Source: Acanthamoeba castellanii str. Neff (lineage: Eukaryota; Discosea; Longamoebia; Acanthamoebidae). From it: a stretch of 64,000 nt of DNA. The stretch lies in contig NW_004457654.1 in assembly GCF_000313135.1 (NCBI RefSeq), positions 256,210 through 320,209 on the forward strand, written 5' to 3'. The position numbers were made by a program, and so were the translations under genes. Shown here piece after piece: positions 29,099 to 41,619 of the stretch. The notes under the pieces were generated by a model. It did no database searches and had not been told where the DNA came from. It saw only the letters and a list, made by a program, of their open reading frames with translations. Every line of letters begins with the position of its first letter. Position 1 is the stretch's first letter.

Positions 29099-32000
29099 AT
29101 GGAACTCGCGCTGAAATGTAAGATGGGGCGCGCAGGCAAGACATCGAATCGTTTTCTTTCCTTCTCTCCCCACATCCTCTTCACATTTCTGTTCGCCCTG
29201 AGCCTATGCGCAAGTGGAGCGCTCGCCCGAGAGGAAACAGTCAAAGCCTTCCTCATCCCGCACAGCCACTGCGATCCCGGATGGCTGGAGACTTATGAGG
29301 TGCCCTCCTTCATCCGCGATTTCTTCAGCAACGTTTGCCAATTTATATTTAAAAAATTGGTTTAAATTGGGCAGGGTTACCACTCTCACTTCGTGGAGCG
29401 CATCTTGACGGAAGTGATGAACTCTCTGTCGCGGAGCCCGGACCGTCGATTTGTGTGGGCAGAGATGTACGTCGCACTTCCCGCGCTTTACTTACCGCCC
29501 CCTGAGTCTGGCTGCCGCACGTGCACTCTCCCGCGCTCCGCACTCGCGCCTCACGAGTTGATGGTCGTGCCCGTATGCAGTTCGTTCTTCAGCCGCTGGT
29601 TCGACACCAAGAGTGTCACCGTGAAGCAGCAAGTGAAGAAGTTCGTGGAAAATGGACAGCTCGAGTTTGTTGAAGGTTCTCCATTCTATGTGCACACGTA
29701 GCATCTGGCTGCAGCTCTTACCTCTCCGTGATGCCCTCCTCATCGACAGGCGGATGGGTCCAACCCGACGAAGCCAACACGAACTTCGACATTCTGGTCA
29801 ATCAGTTGACCGAGGGCCACGACTACCTTTTGAAGAACTTTGGTGTCCGCCCACGATTCGCCTGGCAAGTACGGTTGCCTCCATCCACTGTGCTTGGCCA
29901 GTTCTCGCAGTTTTTTCGCTTTGTGCCGGGAACTCAAACTCATACGATGGCGGGGCTGGTTTCAATTCAATTCGTCGCAGATCGATCCATTCGGTCATTC
30001 CTCGCTGACGCCCACCCTCGCTGCGGCAGTCGGGTTTGACGCCCTCGTGATCAACCGAATCCATCACAATCTCAAGGTACGCCCTGACCACTTGCATACA
30101 GGCTTTTACGATGGGCTCGAGCAGCCGCTGAGCGATAACTTTACGCCTCTTCTCCGCAGTCCTACTTCAAGCAGACACGACACATGGAGTTTGTGTGGCA
30201 GGGATCGCCTTCGCTGGGTGAGGAGAGTGAGATATTCACGCACGTGCTTCACACGCACTACAGCGCACCGCAAGGTTTCGACTTTGAAGAGGGCAACGTT
30301 TCGCCAGTGGGAAGCAATGCCCAGCAAAGAGCAGCTCAGTTGGCCAAGGAGCTCAAGGTCTCTTCTTCTTCTTCTTCTTCTTCTTCTTCACCCACACCAC
30401 CTTGAATCATCGCTGATGAGTTACCTTGTGCAGAATCGGGCGGAGGCATACCGCACACCGAATCTCCTGGTCACCTTTGGCGACGACTTCAAGTTCCAGA
30501 GGGCCGAGCACCAGTTCTCCAACATGGACCTCCTGATTGGTGCAACCCCCCCTTTGCATCACCTCCTGCTCCCTGTCCTCAACGCGCTAAACGCCCTTCA
30601 TGTCTCCGCCTTCTTTGCAGGTGAGATCAACAAGGGCAACTATGGTGTCAAGATCCAGTATGCCACGCTCTCCGAGGTAAGCTCATGGCCATTCAAAACA
30701 ATTGTTGTCAATGCACAAGCTCATCACGCACGGTGCGACAGTACTTCGATGCGGTCTTTGCGGCCAAGAAGGACTTCCCGCTCTACAAGGGCGATTTCTT
30801 CCCCTACGCCGATAACTCGGATTCCTATTGGACGGTACGCAGCCCGCACCCCCCGAGCTAAGGGCTCTCCGCCTCGGCACCCGTAGAGTGACACATGCTG
30901 TGCATGACGTTATGTCGCATGTGGATTTTGATAGGGTTACTACACCACTCGCCCGAAGCTGAAGGGCCTGACTCGACAGGCGACCTCCATTCTCCACTCT
31001 GCCGAGGTACGTGGACGCTCATGGCTCCAGCCTCGCCCTAGCCGAGCGCCTCGCACCGACTCACGCACCGCTCTCTTGACTGCGACCAGACCGCGTACGC
31101 TCTCGGTCGCGCGCAAGACTTTTCCAAGCACATCCCCACGGCATGGGATAGACACTACACGAACATCCTCCAGGGGAGACGAGTACGTCAGCCGCCTGCC
31201 CTACCAGATTGACCCGGCCAACATGTACTGTACGGCGCTGCTGATGTCCTTCTCTTTTTGCCAGGATACGGCGCTGGTCCAACACCACGACGGCATCACG
31301 GGAACGGCGAAGCCGTTTGTCGCCGACGACTACACGAATCGGTTGAACAGGGCAGTCGACATCTCGCATGAGGTGCGCGTTCTACTTTGGCACCCACGAC
31401 ACACGACTCGTTCCGTTATTTGTGTGCACCTCGCCCGCGCCCTGTCCGCTAGTGCGCTCTAACCATCAATCGCCAACCAGACCATTGCGGAGATGACCAA
31501 GCACCTGCTGTACAACGAGCAACAGGATGCAAACAGTCTGGCCGTGCTCAAAGACATCGAGTTTGGCGTGTTTGACGCTCAGGACCGTCTGTTTACCCTC
31601 AAGGTACCCTTCTTCACCCTTCCCAGTGCGAGCTGGCCCGTCTCAGCTCAGATGGTTGATATCGACGCATTCATGGTGTCTCGTACAGGCCGGGGACGAA
31701 TATCCTCTTGTGTACCACAACGGTCTGGGCTGGACGCGATACCAGTACGTTCAAGTGAAGGTCTCCACCGCGAAGCCGCTGACGCTCCGCGTTTTCGACG
31801 CCGATGGGAGCGCCGTGCCTGTGCAGACCTCGCCGCTTAACACCAAAGCCGAAAAGTATGCTGCACTCCTACGACGTGTGATCAGGGCCGTACGTTGTGC
31901 TAAGCCAAGCTTTTGTACGACAATGTGTTGTCGCGAATCTAGGTCCGGCTCGGTGTTTTTCCTCAACTTCATGGCCGAGGTGCCTCCGCTCGGTGTGTCG

Positions 32001-34559
32001 ACCTACTTCGTGCGCGTTGTCGACAGCACGACTGTGCCCGAGGCCCCGCGCCAGCATCAGGCGCACTTCTATGGTCGCGGTATGGTCACTTTCTCACTTC
32101 TTTGGTCCACCACGCAGGTTCCCTCGCTCACGATCATTCGTTCTCTCACATTTAACAACCACCACAGAGGAGCTCGCAGGCGACGTTTCAAACCTGAAAA
32201 TCGAGAATGAATTCTTGAAGGTGACGCTGAGCCCCCAGACTGGACTTCCGGACAAGCTCTTCAACAAGGTCACGGGCCAGGAAATCGCGCTCCACCAAAA
32301 AGTATGCTGTCAGCTTCATACGTGTGTGCGGTGTGTGGTCTGTGTGCGGTTCTGTCGAGGTGGTGTATTGCTGCTTACAGTCCTCCGCCCATGCAGTACG
32401 CCGAGTATCAAACCTCGAGAAGCGGAGCCTACATCTTCCGTCCCGCTGGTTTGACCGAACTCTCGTTGGACGTGAAGGTGAGCATCGCCACTGGAGAGCT
32501 GATGTCGGAGATTGCGATCACCCTCAGTGCCTCACGCAAACTGGTACCGCATATCCCCCATCAATCGTTCGTTTTTGTGTTGCGTTCGTGCTCTCGCTCA
32601 CGCGTACAATCGGACGACCTGTTCGTAGACGCTTCGTCTCTACACCGCCCCGCAAGACCCGCTTTCGCACCCGGAAGTGGGCGGCGTACTGTTCACCTCG
32701 CACCTGATCGACGCGCCAGGAAATAGGGAGGTGGTCGTCCGGTACGCACACGCGCGCCACCCTCAGTTCACTCCTCCCCACCTTCTTACCCCTAATCAAC
32801 CCCGGCAGCTACAAGACGGACATCCCCACGGATGATACCTTCTACACCGATAACGGTATCGAGCTGCAGAAGAGGTACGCGCAACGACTGCATCACCAAC
32901 TCGCGCCCCAAAAGCAAAGTTTCACACTGATCGTGAAACAATGGGCTGTACTGTGCATCAGGTCGCGAAACACCAACGAGGCCCGATCTCGCGCTCACAT
33001 CGAGTCTTCGCGCGCCGGTGCGCAGGAGACTCAGTACTACCCTTCCATTTCCATCGCCATGTTGCGCCACATCTCCCAGGACCTTCAGTTCACCGTACGG
33101 CTCCCTCCTCTTCGAAAGCCAAGCCCATATCTTGCTCGCTGGCCGCTGGCTCATGTGGTGGTCGTGATCGTTCTGTAGGTGATATCGAGCCAGTCGATGG
33201 GCACCACCTCCTACGTTGACGGTGGATTGGAGCTCATGCTCCACCGGCATCTTTCGCAGGACGACGGCCGAGGCCTGGGCGAAGGGTACACGCCAAAGCG
33301 CTTGGCTTTCTCTGGCTCGTCCCAGGGCATGCCCTCTGCGCCTCACTCTCACCATTCCGTGCCATGACACACTAGTGTGCGCGACCACAACGTGGTGACG
33401 ATACAGCAGTGGCTGATGCTGGGCCACACCGAGGACGCCGAACTCCACCGCCGCCGGCTTTCGCTGCAGCAGGACCACCCGCTCACGCCCGTCACCATCA
33501 CCAAGGCGCCCGAGACCTTTGTGTGGTCCGACCATTTTGTCAACTCCTACACTCCCCTCTCAGGTGCCCCTCCCCCCCGCAAGTTCAGTCTCGGTTGAGT
33601 CACCGCCGCCCGTGTGCTCATCTCTTCTTGGTCGTACGCAGCGAGTCTGCCGGCCAATGTGCACCTGCTTTCGCTGAAGGCCAGGGACGCCGTGTCCTCT
33701 GAGGTTGTCCTTCGACTCATCCATATTGCCGAGGTACTGTCTACTCCCTCTTTGCCCCCTCCCTCCCGCCAAGACGTGTTATGGTGCTGATTACTTCCCC
33801 CCCCCCCGCACCACAGGGAACTGAGGCGATCGCGGCGCCGACGGAAGTCTTGCCGCGTAACTTCCAGTCCGAGGTGACGGTACAGCTGGGCAAACTGTTC
33901 AGCTCGACCGAGGACGGCTGGGCGATCGAACACCCCCGGCCGCGTTCCCTCACTCTCAATTACGGCACGCAACCTCCTCCGCGCACTCCCACGTCGCCTG
34001 CCTTCTCTAACTCTCGACCGCGTATGCAGAAGCGGATGAGGTGGACCAGCGGGTTCGCTACGATGCGTCGCTGGGCATGCTCAGTATGAAAATCGACTTC
34101 AACCGACTGGGCCGGGGCGGCAACCAAAACACCGGTACTCCTCCTCAGCCGCCCTCTGGTCCTTGCGTTGGTGCTTCTTCTGTTTTGACACGTCATCACG
34201 TCGTGCAGATGAAGAGGGTGTCTTCCTGTCGCAAGCGGCACTGGACAAGATCGAGCAGGCGAAGGCTGCCAGCCGGCGAACGCTGTCCATTGCCGACGAT
34301 GACTACGACGCAGAAGAAGGCGACGCCGAGCATGTGCTCGATGATCACCAAATTGTCTACGAGCGCGATGTGAAGCAGCGCGGAGCCAAGCGTCGCGTCT
34401 TCGATCCGGCCTCTGTGTCCACCGAGGCCAGCCAGCGCAAGCTGTTGGCCGTCGGCGCGAACGTTGACCCGCTCACCATGCTGCTTCGACCGCTCCAGAT
34501 GAAGTCGCTTCTCCTCCTGCTTGAGAAGAAGGGCACCAAGGTACAGCTCTACTCAACTC

Positions 34560-34594
<35 letters not shown>

Positions 34595-35506
34595 TGTGTC
34601 GTGAGTGTGTGTGTGTGTGTGTGCGCGCGCGCACCGCATATGCGCGTTTAATTTTCTCCCTGCCGGCTCTTTAGGCCATCATCGAACCTGAAGTCGACGA
34701 GGGGCCAGGGCAAGAAGAAGAAAAGAATTCGGAGGAGGAAGCACAGAAGCTAAAGGAACAGGCCGAAGCTGAGGCAGAAAGGAGGAAGCTACAGAAAGAG
34801 GAGGAGGAGGAGGAGGAAGAGGAAGCGAGGGAGAAAGAACAAGCCAAGCTGAAGGCGAAGCAGAAGATGCAGCGCGAGGAAGAGGAGCGACAACAGCGTC
34901 AGATGGAGGAGCTACGCCTGGAAAAACAGCGCCAAGATGAACAAAGGCGCAAGGCGCAGCTTGAGAAGGAGCAGGAGCAGGAGAAGACCGAGAATAACCG
35001 AAAGGCCGAAACGGACAGGAGAGCAGAGGTAACCAACTTACCACGCACGCACGCACGCACGCACATCACTCATCACTGACTTCCTGTTTATTGCTGTGCC
35101 ACAGGCCTCTTTCCCAGCAGCCTCTCGCTCGCAAGCGGACTTGATGGCCGAAGAGCAGCGCTTCCTCTCGTCGGGTCTCGAGGGCGAGCGCATGATGCTG
35201 ATGTTCCTCACCATCGTCATCATCTCCCTCATGGTCGTCACATACCTCGCCTTCCACCGGTACGCGGTCTCACCGCCTTTGTCATCATCATCGTTACCAT
35301 CATCACCAGCGTCTAACCGACTGACCTGCAGGCGGCATGCTTCGGCCATCATCTCCGTGTCTTCACTCGCAGCGGCTTCCTACCCGTGGTCCAATGGCAA
35401 CGCGCCGCAATTCAGCAGCGGTGGCGCGGGCGCGTCTAGTCCAGCCTCGGGCAAGGACTTCTATCGACGGGAGATGGATCAGAGGCTGTACAGTAAGATG
35501 GTGTGA
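29099..35506 (+). CDS. GH38 alpha-mannosidase (mannosidase II-like) with coiled-coil tail and membrane anchor
   Basis: GH38 enzymes trim mannose from N-glycans in the Golgi or degrade them in lysosomes. The N-terminus has a hydrophobic signal (PHILFTFLFALSLCASGALA). Then come LIPHSHCDPGWLETYE with the zinc-binding His and Asp, GGWVQPDEAN, WQIDPFGHSS with the Asp nucleophile, LLVTFGDDFKFQ and VQHHDGITGTAK with a zinc-binding His. The middle and C-terminal beta domains read DDTFYTDNGIELQKR, MGTTSYVDGGLELMLHR and DDGRGLGE, closest to Golgi mannosidase II. After the usual end near MLLRPLQMKSLLLLLEKK, the reading frame continues through splices into about 120 residues of Glu/Lys/Gln coiled coil (34680-35030). 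A hydrophobic segment MMLMFLTIVIISLMVVTYLA and a short tail ending LYSKMV follow. Known mannosidase II has an N-terminal anchor, so this layout is unusual. It has about 18-20 introns. Confidence 0.86.
30358..30390. repeat. (CTT)n intronic repeat
   Basis: About ten TTC/CTT triplets inside a mannosidase intron, forming part of its polypyrimidine tract. Confidence 0.75.
34557..34632. repeat. (CT)n(GT)n intronic repeat
   Basis: A CT run followed by GT and GC alternation within a mannosidase intron just before the coiled-coil exon. Confidence 0.75.
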
Positions 35507-36177
35507 TCATCTACACCCCCCCCTCCACTCTCCTCCTTACCCTCACCCTTCCCTCTTCTCTTCATTTTTTGGTTCGTTCCTATTTATTCTCCCAACTTAT
35601 TGTTATTATCATGGCTGTGTGGCCATCACCTACCTGTGTGCTGGTGTGAGCAATTGGCATAACACATAGGGGCAACACTTCTACCATGGTGGGCACACTT
35701 GGGCTCTTCTCCTTCTTCTTCATGTTGTTGTTGGCTCAAGGGGCGGCACGTGCGTACCCGATCGGCGCATTCCTGGTCCGGAGTTGCAGTCTCGGGTGAT
35801 TAGCTGTCACCAGTGGGGCATTTGCGCCGGCCGTCAAATTGGCGAATTGGCAACGCGAAACTCTTGGCGGCGAGGACCACGTAAGATCGTGACTAATCTT
35901 GTTGCGGTGGCCGCATCCTCTGCTGGATCGCAGTGCTTCTCTTTGACTCTAGGCCCCATCTACTGACCCAAAAGAGGTACGGCCTACCGCCCACTCGAAA
36001 ATCGATACATCTCGAATGTGGAAGTGGAAGATGGATAAATTGGAGCCAAGAGCTGAAGATGTCGTGTTGTTCTGCAGGCATTGTAGAGAAGGGATGAGGC
36101 GAAGGCAAGAAGCGGGGCATGCTCGAGTGGGCAGCGCGCCGTCTCGCCCGGTGGCCAGTCCAACGTGGCAGGGCAAG
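35507..36177. other. Intergenic region between mannosidase and FtsX-like gene
   Basis: About 670 bases: the pyrimidine-rich 3' end of the mannosidase transcript (35510-35600), a 37-codon open frame with a signal-peptide-like sequence (separate entry), and leader sequence of the next gene. An in-frame ATG at 36016 could extend the next protein by 54 residues. Confidence 0.4.
35686..35799 (+). CDS. Possible 37-residue open frame with signal-like N-terminus
   Basis: The frame reads MVGTLGLFSFFFMLLLAQGA then ARAYPIGAFLV and a short end before TGA. The hydrophobic core and ARA/YP boundary resemble a signal peptide. It could be a tiny secreted peptide, the first exon of an unplaced gene, an upstream open frame, or chance. 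No homologue is recognised. Confidence 0.2.
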   Translation: MVGTLGLFSFFFMLLLAQGAARAYPIGAFLVRSCSLG

Positions 36178-39100
36178 ATGCAGAGGAAATGGCGTAAATT
36201 CCTGCTCTCCATCAGGGGCTCCCTTTCGTCGCGACATCTGCTTCTCCAGTTCCTCGTCCAGACCATCAAAGAGATCAAAGCGCGCAAGGTGCCCATCTCC
36301 TCTTCTCCTTCTACACTCGCGTGTGGCAAAGCAGGCTGCGTACGCACGCGGTGGGTTTGTGGGCTGATCGTCCTCATGGTGGCGTGGGGTGCAGGTTAAC
36401 TTTTGTCTGGGCTTCCTGGCTTGCTTCCTCGTGGTGATGGTTGTTGCCTTCATGGTCACCATTCTGGCCAACGCTCCTGTACCTATGCTTCTTCTTTCCT
36501 CTGTTCTTCTTCAGCACACGAGACTTGTGGTGCTGCCGTCTCGCGAGCGGCTGCTGACCACCAGGCCTCGGCGTGGTGTCGCTCCGTGTGCCATGCGCGT
36601 AGGTGATCTTCCTGCGGCTGGCCGAGCTCACCCAGGGAGAGACGGACGTGATTCTGAGTGCTGGGGACTGGAGCGGTTATGGCGCACTCAATTACACCCT
36701 CATCAGGTACCACATGTTAAATGTGCTGATTAATCAACGACCAGGACTCATGTAAAACGTTTGTGCATCACACAGTGGTATGCTCAAGGAGGACACAACC
36801 ACCTCGTACAACTCTCCTCGGTATCAGGGCGAAACGTTTCGTACGTGCCCATTCAATCGCATCTCCATAAAACCTGACGGCTCACACACACACACACACA
36901 CCACACATGCGCGTGCTGCTCAGTGTACACACAAAAGCGCTGCGCGGCCGGGTTAGATCCCAACGACTCGACCTGGAAGTACCTGGGCACCAACACCACC
37001 TACGAATGTCCTGATGACGCCGACACGTGCAGCGACGCCGACAAGATCTGGTGCTACGAGCAGGCGCCCGGCAAGTGCTTCCAGGTACTTGCTCCAGCCA
37101 ATCGCCATTGGGGCGTGTGCGGTGATGTGTGCGTGTGCGTGTGCGGTTGATGGATGATTAATGAACTAATGTTAATTGCTGTTGGCAGGATCTATGCGGC
37201 ACGTCAGCGTTCCAGGCGAAGCTCTACGTCGTGGATTCGGCCAAAGAGAAGCGGATCGGCATCGGCCGAGAGTGGACCCTGGGTTCCATTCAGGAGGGCA
37301 AGGTCTTCATGATCAGTGACATCGCCGCCGCCGTACGTCCGCTCGCCATTCATTCATCATCTTTGTACAGCACAGTCCCGCGCGGGCGCTTACCTGAGGT
37401 CCTCGTCTTTCCATCCCTTGCCCTGTACTAGATGGGACTCAAAGAGGGCAGCGTGTTCTACATGCACATCAACATGAGCAACTACATGCCCGGCGTCTAC
37501 GAGCACGTCGTGCTTCCGCACCTGCCCGCCAACGCCACGTACGTCCGTTTTGAAACCACCGTCACACTCTTCAGCTTCGTCTCACCCGCTTGGTTCTCTA
37601 CGTTTTGGCCCTTCAAAAGCGTGAAGAACAGCAGCGCCGAGGTTCGCTGGGGCTTCTGGAACGGCTTCATTCCTCTTCGTGTTCAAAGTACGCCAATAGC
37701 AGCCTCTCACCCATCTAGACCATCAGCTCTGGGCTCACACGAATTGAATTCTTATTTTGTTCTTCTTTGTCAGCCATCTACCGAGACCCGGTGGGGAAGC
37801 ACCCGTTGGACGAGGAGAACGTGATCATCATGGAATACGCCCATTTCCTACCCTATATCACGCGATACCTGCACCCGAAGCTGCCCGAGCCTGTGAGCCA
37901 GGAGTTCAAGCAAATCAACCTCTACGACTTCGCGCAGCAGGTGGTCATCAACCTCCCACCGCCACGCATTCAATTCTACCTCCAGAGCGACTACGACAAG
38001 ATCCAGAGGGCTGGTAGGTGCATCGCACACGCACACGCACCACCGCCCACGCCCACACATATACCTAATCGAGCTCTGTGTAGTGGTGGAGTTCTCGGCG
38101 CGCATTGTGTACAAGCTGGGCTTTAGCGAGCTCCTGACGGACATGCCGGTCACGGACTCGCTCAACGTCACCCAGTACTTTTCGCTGTTCCTGGGCCTCA
38201 TTCTCAACGTGGTGATCCTCATCCTGCTGCTGCTCTCGACCATGCTCATCTACTCGCTGCTCATGGTGAACGTCGAGACCCGCACTTTCGAGATGGGCGT
38301 CTACCGCCTGGTCGGTGCCACCCGGTACGCACACACACGCACACACGCCACACGCACGCGCACGCACTCATTCTTGTCATTCCTTCGCTCTTTCTGCAGT
38401 GGCGGGATTGTGCAGCTGTTGCTGATGCAGGCCTTCTCCTACGCCGTTCCCTCGTGGGTCTGCGGCCTGCTGTTCTCCGAGGGTAGCTCTCTCTCCCCTT
38501 CCCCTCTTCAAACGAGCTCCTTTCTCGTTGTGGCCAAGCTTGTAGTCGGTTGTTGTTACTGTATTACTGATTGTCGCGTGTTTTTCCGTTTTTGTACTCT
38601 ATAGCCCTCATGATGGGCGTGTCGGTGTGGTTCAAGGAGCAAACGGGCGTGCCCATGGAGCCAGTCCTCACGCCGTTGGCGGTCTTTATAGCCACGCTCC
38701 TCGGTACGCCACGCCACTCGCGCCTCCTCTTTCCCCTTTTTTTCTCGCTATGAAACGCTCACCCTGCCTTCATTCAGGCATCTTCGTGCCCGTTGTGTCC
38801 GCCATCTTCCCCATTCGCCATGCACTGGGGCAAAACCTGCACGACTCTCTCGACACCAAGCGCCAAAAGGGTGCGTGACCAGGCTGTGTGCCTGCCGTTG
38901 CAGCGTTCACTAACACTGGTCTCGCAACGCAACGCAACGCAACAGTGCAAGCGGTGTCGGTTGACTTGGAGCGTTCCGAGGACAAGAGCTTCTCGTGGTC
39001 GCTGATGATCATCGGCCTGTCGCTGTCCGGCTTTGGCTTCGCCGTCTACTACGTCGTGCCGCTCTCCCTGCTCACCATGGACCTCACCCTTCTACTCAAC

Positions 39101-41546
39101 ATCTTCTTCTTCATCCTCATCGGTACCCCCTCTTCGTGTTGCGTGTGTGCGGTGTGTGCGGTGTGTGCGGTGTGTGCGGTGTGTGCGGTGGCATTTAACC
39201 TAAAGGTGCAAAACAGGAATGTTGATGGGCCTGGTGCTGCTGTCGCTTAACCTTGAGCCGCTGCTGGAGCGACTGCTGGTGAACGGCCTCCTCTTCTGGG
39301 AAAAGGCCACCATCCGCGCGATGGTCATCAAGAACCTGGTGGCCCACCGCAAGCGCAACACCAAGACGACCATCATGTACGCCCTGTCGCTGGGGTTCAT
39401 CATCTTCATCATGGTTTCGTACAACAACCTGCTCGACGGCTTCGCCTACCAGCGCGAGCAGAGCAGCGGCGTCTACCTCAAGGTCATGGCGCGCGGCACT
39501 GTCGACAAGCCCAAGACGCCGCTCGACTGGCGCCACCACATCCGCAACGTCCAGGGCCTGGAGGACTACCTGCGCAACCACACCCACATAATCAAGGACC
39601 ATTCGTGGGTCACGCACCACTACAACGACGCCTGGCAAGACCACGGCGGTCCGGTCCTGGAAAATCTGGGCAGGTTCGTGCGCACACACCACACACGATC
39701 ACGCACGCACGCACACACACCACACCACACCAGACGCACGCACGCACACCTCACGCTCAACCACAAATGGAATGTTGTTTTTTTGTGGTGAACAGGTCGG
39801 TCTCCGATACGAATCAGATGCAAGGCGTTGCGCCCAACTTCATGGATGTGCTGTTCAACGGGTTCTTGATCCTCAACGAAGGTATGAGCGCAGTGCTTTA
39901 ACCCTTCTTCTTCTTCTTCTTCTTCTTCTTCTTCTATTCCTCAACGCGCACTCGTTTAATTCTGGACGACCGTAGGCTCGGAGTACAACGGTCTGGACAT
40001 GAGCCTTAGCGAGCAGCTCTACACGCCGGACGGATCAAGCCGCGCCTGGGTCGGCACCCGCTACAAGGACTTCATCGGTACCACACATACAACACACACA
40101 CACCACAGGCACACACACACACACACCACACACACACACTCTCATCACTGCCATCGGTTCTGGTGTCCATGTTCACAGGCCTGCGCAACACCGAGGGGCG
40201 GTTCATGTGGCGCTTCTCCGGCCAGACTGGCGGGCCGGCGGACGACAGCGCAGGAAGCGGCGGAACCGACGGCGGCGCCACCGGAGGCAATGCGGGTGGT
40301 GGCGGCAACGCTAACCCGGGCTTCGTGTACGTTCCCACTACTTCTCGCTCTCTTGCTTGTACCGCCCGCATTCCTCACGCATTCCTCAACTCAACCTGGC
40401 TTAGTACGGCGAGCCCTCGTCGCCCGTACGAGGATCGGGTGGTGATGCGCCCTTTGGCCTTCTTCGACGCGGCGCCCTTCTTCCGCTTCTCCAAGTTTAA
40501 CTCCAGATACCAGCACACCGCCGTCTCCTTCACCACCTGGCTGCGCCAGTCTGAGTGTACACTTACACTTCCCTCTCTCCCGTTGTTTATATTTATGTTT
40601 CCACATTTATATTTTTGATATATTGATTTATATTTTATATTTATATCATTTTATTTTATTAATTTTGGGTGGGTTGGCAGGGACCACACAATCGATCTTC
40701 TCGGTTGACGATCTCCCGTGGAGCGAGCTGCTGTTCAAAATCGACCAGGACGACGCAGAAGACAAAGCGAAGCGAGAACAGATCAAGAGCGACGTCAACA
40801 AGCTCATCAAGGTTCTCTTATTGTTTCCCTTCTTCTTCTTCTATGGCGACGCTTACCCATCCCCGATCGCACGGCAGGGCCAAGAGGGTGTCTACATCTA
40901 CGACCTGAGCGGGAGCAGCAACCCCATTCAGAAGGCCGACAATCTCCTCACGGCGTTCTTCGGCTTCACCACGGCCGTGGCCATGCTCATCGCCTCCTTC
41001 TCTCTCGTGTCCTCCATGTACACCAACATCTACGAACAGACCAAGGAGATCGGTTCGACCCCCCCCCTCTCTGCGTGTCGTGTGCGTGTGCGGTTGTGCA
41101 TGTGTGCGAGTTGCTCACATGGATGTGTTTGCGCACACACGCAGGTGTGGTACGTGCTATCGGCATGCGTCAGAACTGGCTCAAGCGAATCTACATGTAC
41201 GAGGCCTTCATCCTCGTTCTGTCGTCGTCCCTGCTCGGCATTATCATCGGTACGCCCCATCGTGTGTGTGTCTGTGTGCGTGTGTGTGTGTGTGTGTGTC
41301 GTGCGTGCGTGCGTGTGTATGTGTGTCGTGCTTACGCACGTTTTTTGTGGACGTGCAGGAAGTGCTGTGGGGTACACGTTGCTGCTGCAAAGGATTCTGT
41401 TCACGCAGCTGGCGCTGCCGTTCCGCTTCCCGTGGCAGATCCTGATCATCGTCTTCACCTGTTCGCTCATCTTCGCCTTCGTCTCCTCCTTCGGACCCAT
41501 CACGACCGTCATGAAGCGGTCCATCGTCCAGATCCTTCGCTATTAG
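36178..41546 (+). CDS. FtsX-like (ABC3-type) permease, multi-pass membrane protein
   Basis: This is a large eukaryotic member of the FtsX/MacB permease fold, with two permease modules. After MQRKWRKFLLSIRGSLSS and an amphipathic stretch comes a first membrane segment (FCLGFLACFLVVMVVAFMVT) and a Cys-containing extracellular domain (TYECPDDADTC, CYEQAPGKCFQ). Module one has the segment FSLFLGLILNVVILILLLLS, followed by VNVETRTFEMGVYRLVGAT, the FtsX signature around E-x-G-x-x-R-x-x-G-A. A second large loop with a Gly-rich linker (about 40240-40320) follows. Module two is DNLLTAFFGFTTAVAMLIAS, then YEQTKEIGVVRAIGMRQN, and ends RSIVQILRY. Bacterial homologues need an ATPase partner, and none is encoded nearby. 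Function is unknown. More than fifteen introns are present, one AT-rich (40590-40670). ATG 36016 is an alternative start. Confidence 0.78.
39141..39190. repeat. GTGTGTGCG 9-bp tandem repeat in an intron
   Basis: About five copies of the 9-mer fill most of an intron of the FtsX-like gene. Related GTGTGCGGT strings recur in introns at about 60243-60305. Confidence 0.8.
39903..39935. repeat. (CTT)n intronic repeat
   Basis: About ten triplets in an intron of the FtsX-like gene. Confidence 0.75.
40083..40143. repeat. (CA)n intronic repeat
   Basis: CACA-rich alternating tract filling an intron of the FtsX-like gene directly after a GTACCACAC donor. Confidence 0.75.
41264..41340. repeat. (GT)n/(GCGT)n intronic repeat
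   Basis: GT-rich alternating tract in the last intron of the FtsX-like gene. Confidence 0.75.
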
Positions 41547-41619
41547 CAGCCCTCGCTCGGCCTTCGTTCTCTTGTTCGTGTACAAACCGTGGTTGCCCTT
41601 TCTTCTTTCTTCTTTCTTT

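Noticed and set aside
28625..29365. Longer frame upstream of the mannosidase start
   Set aside because: The extra N-terminal residues start from a non-ATG codon and would bury the signal peptide; treated as 5' UTR.
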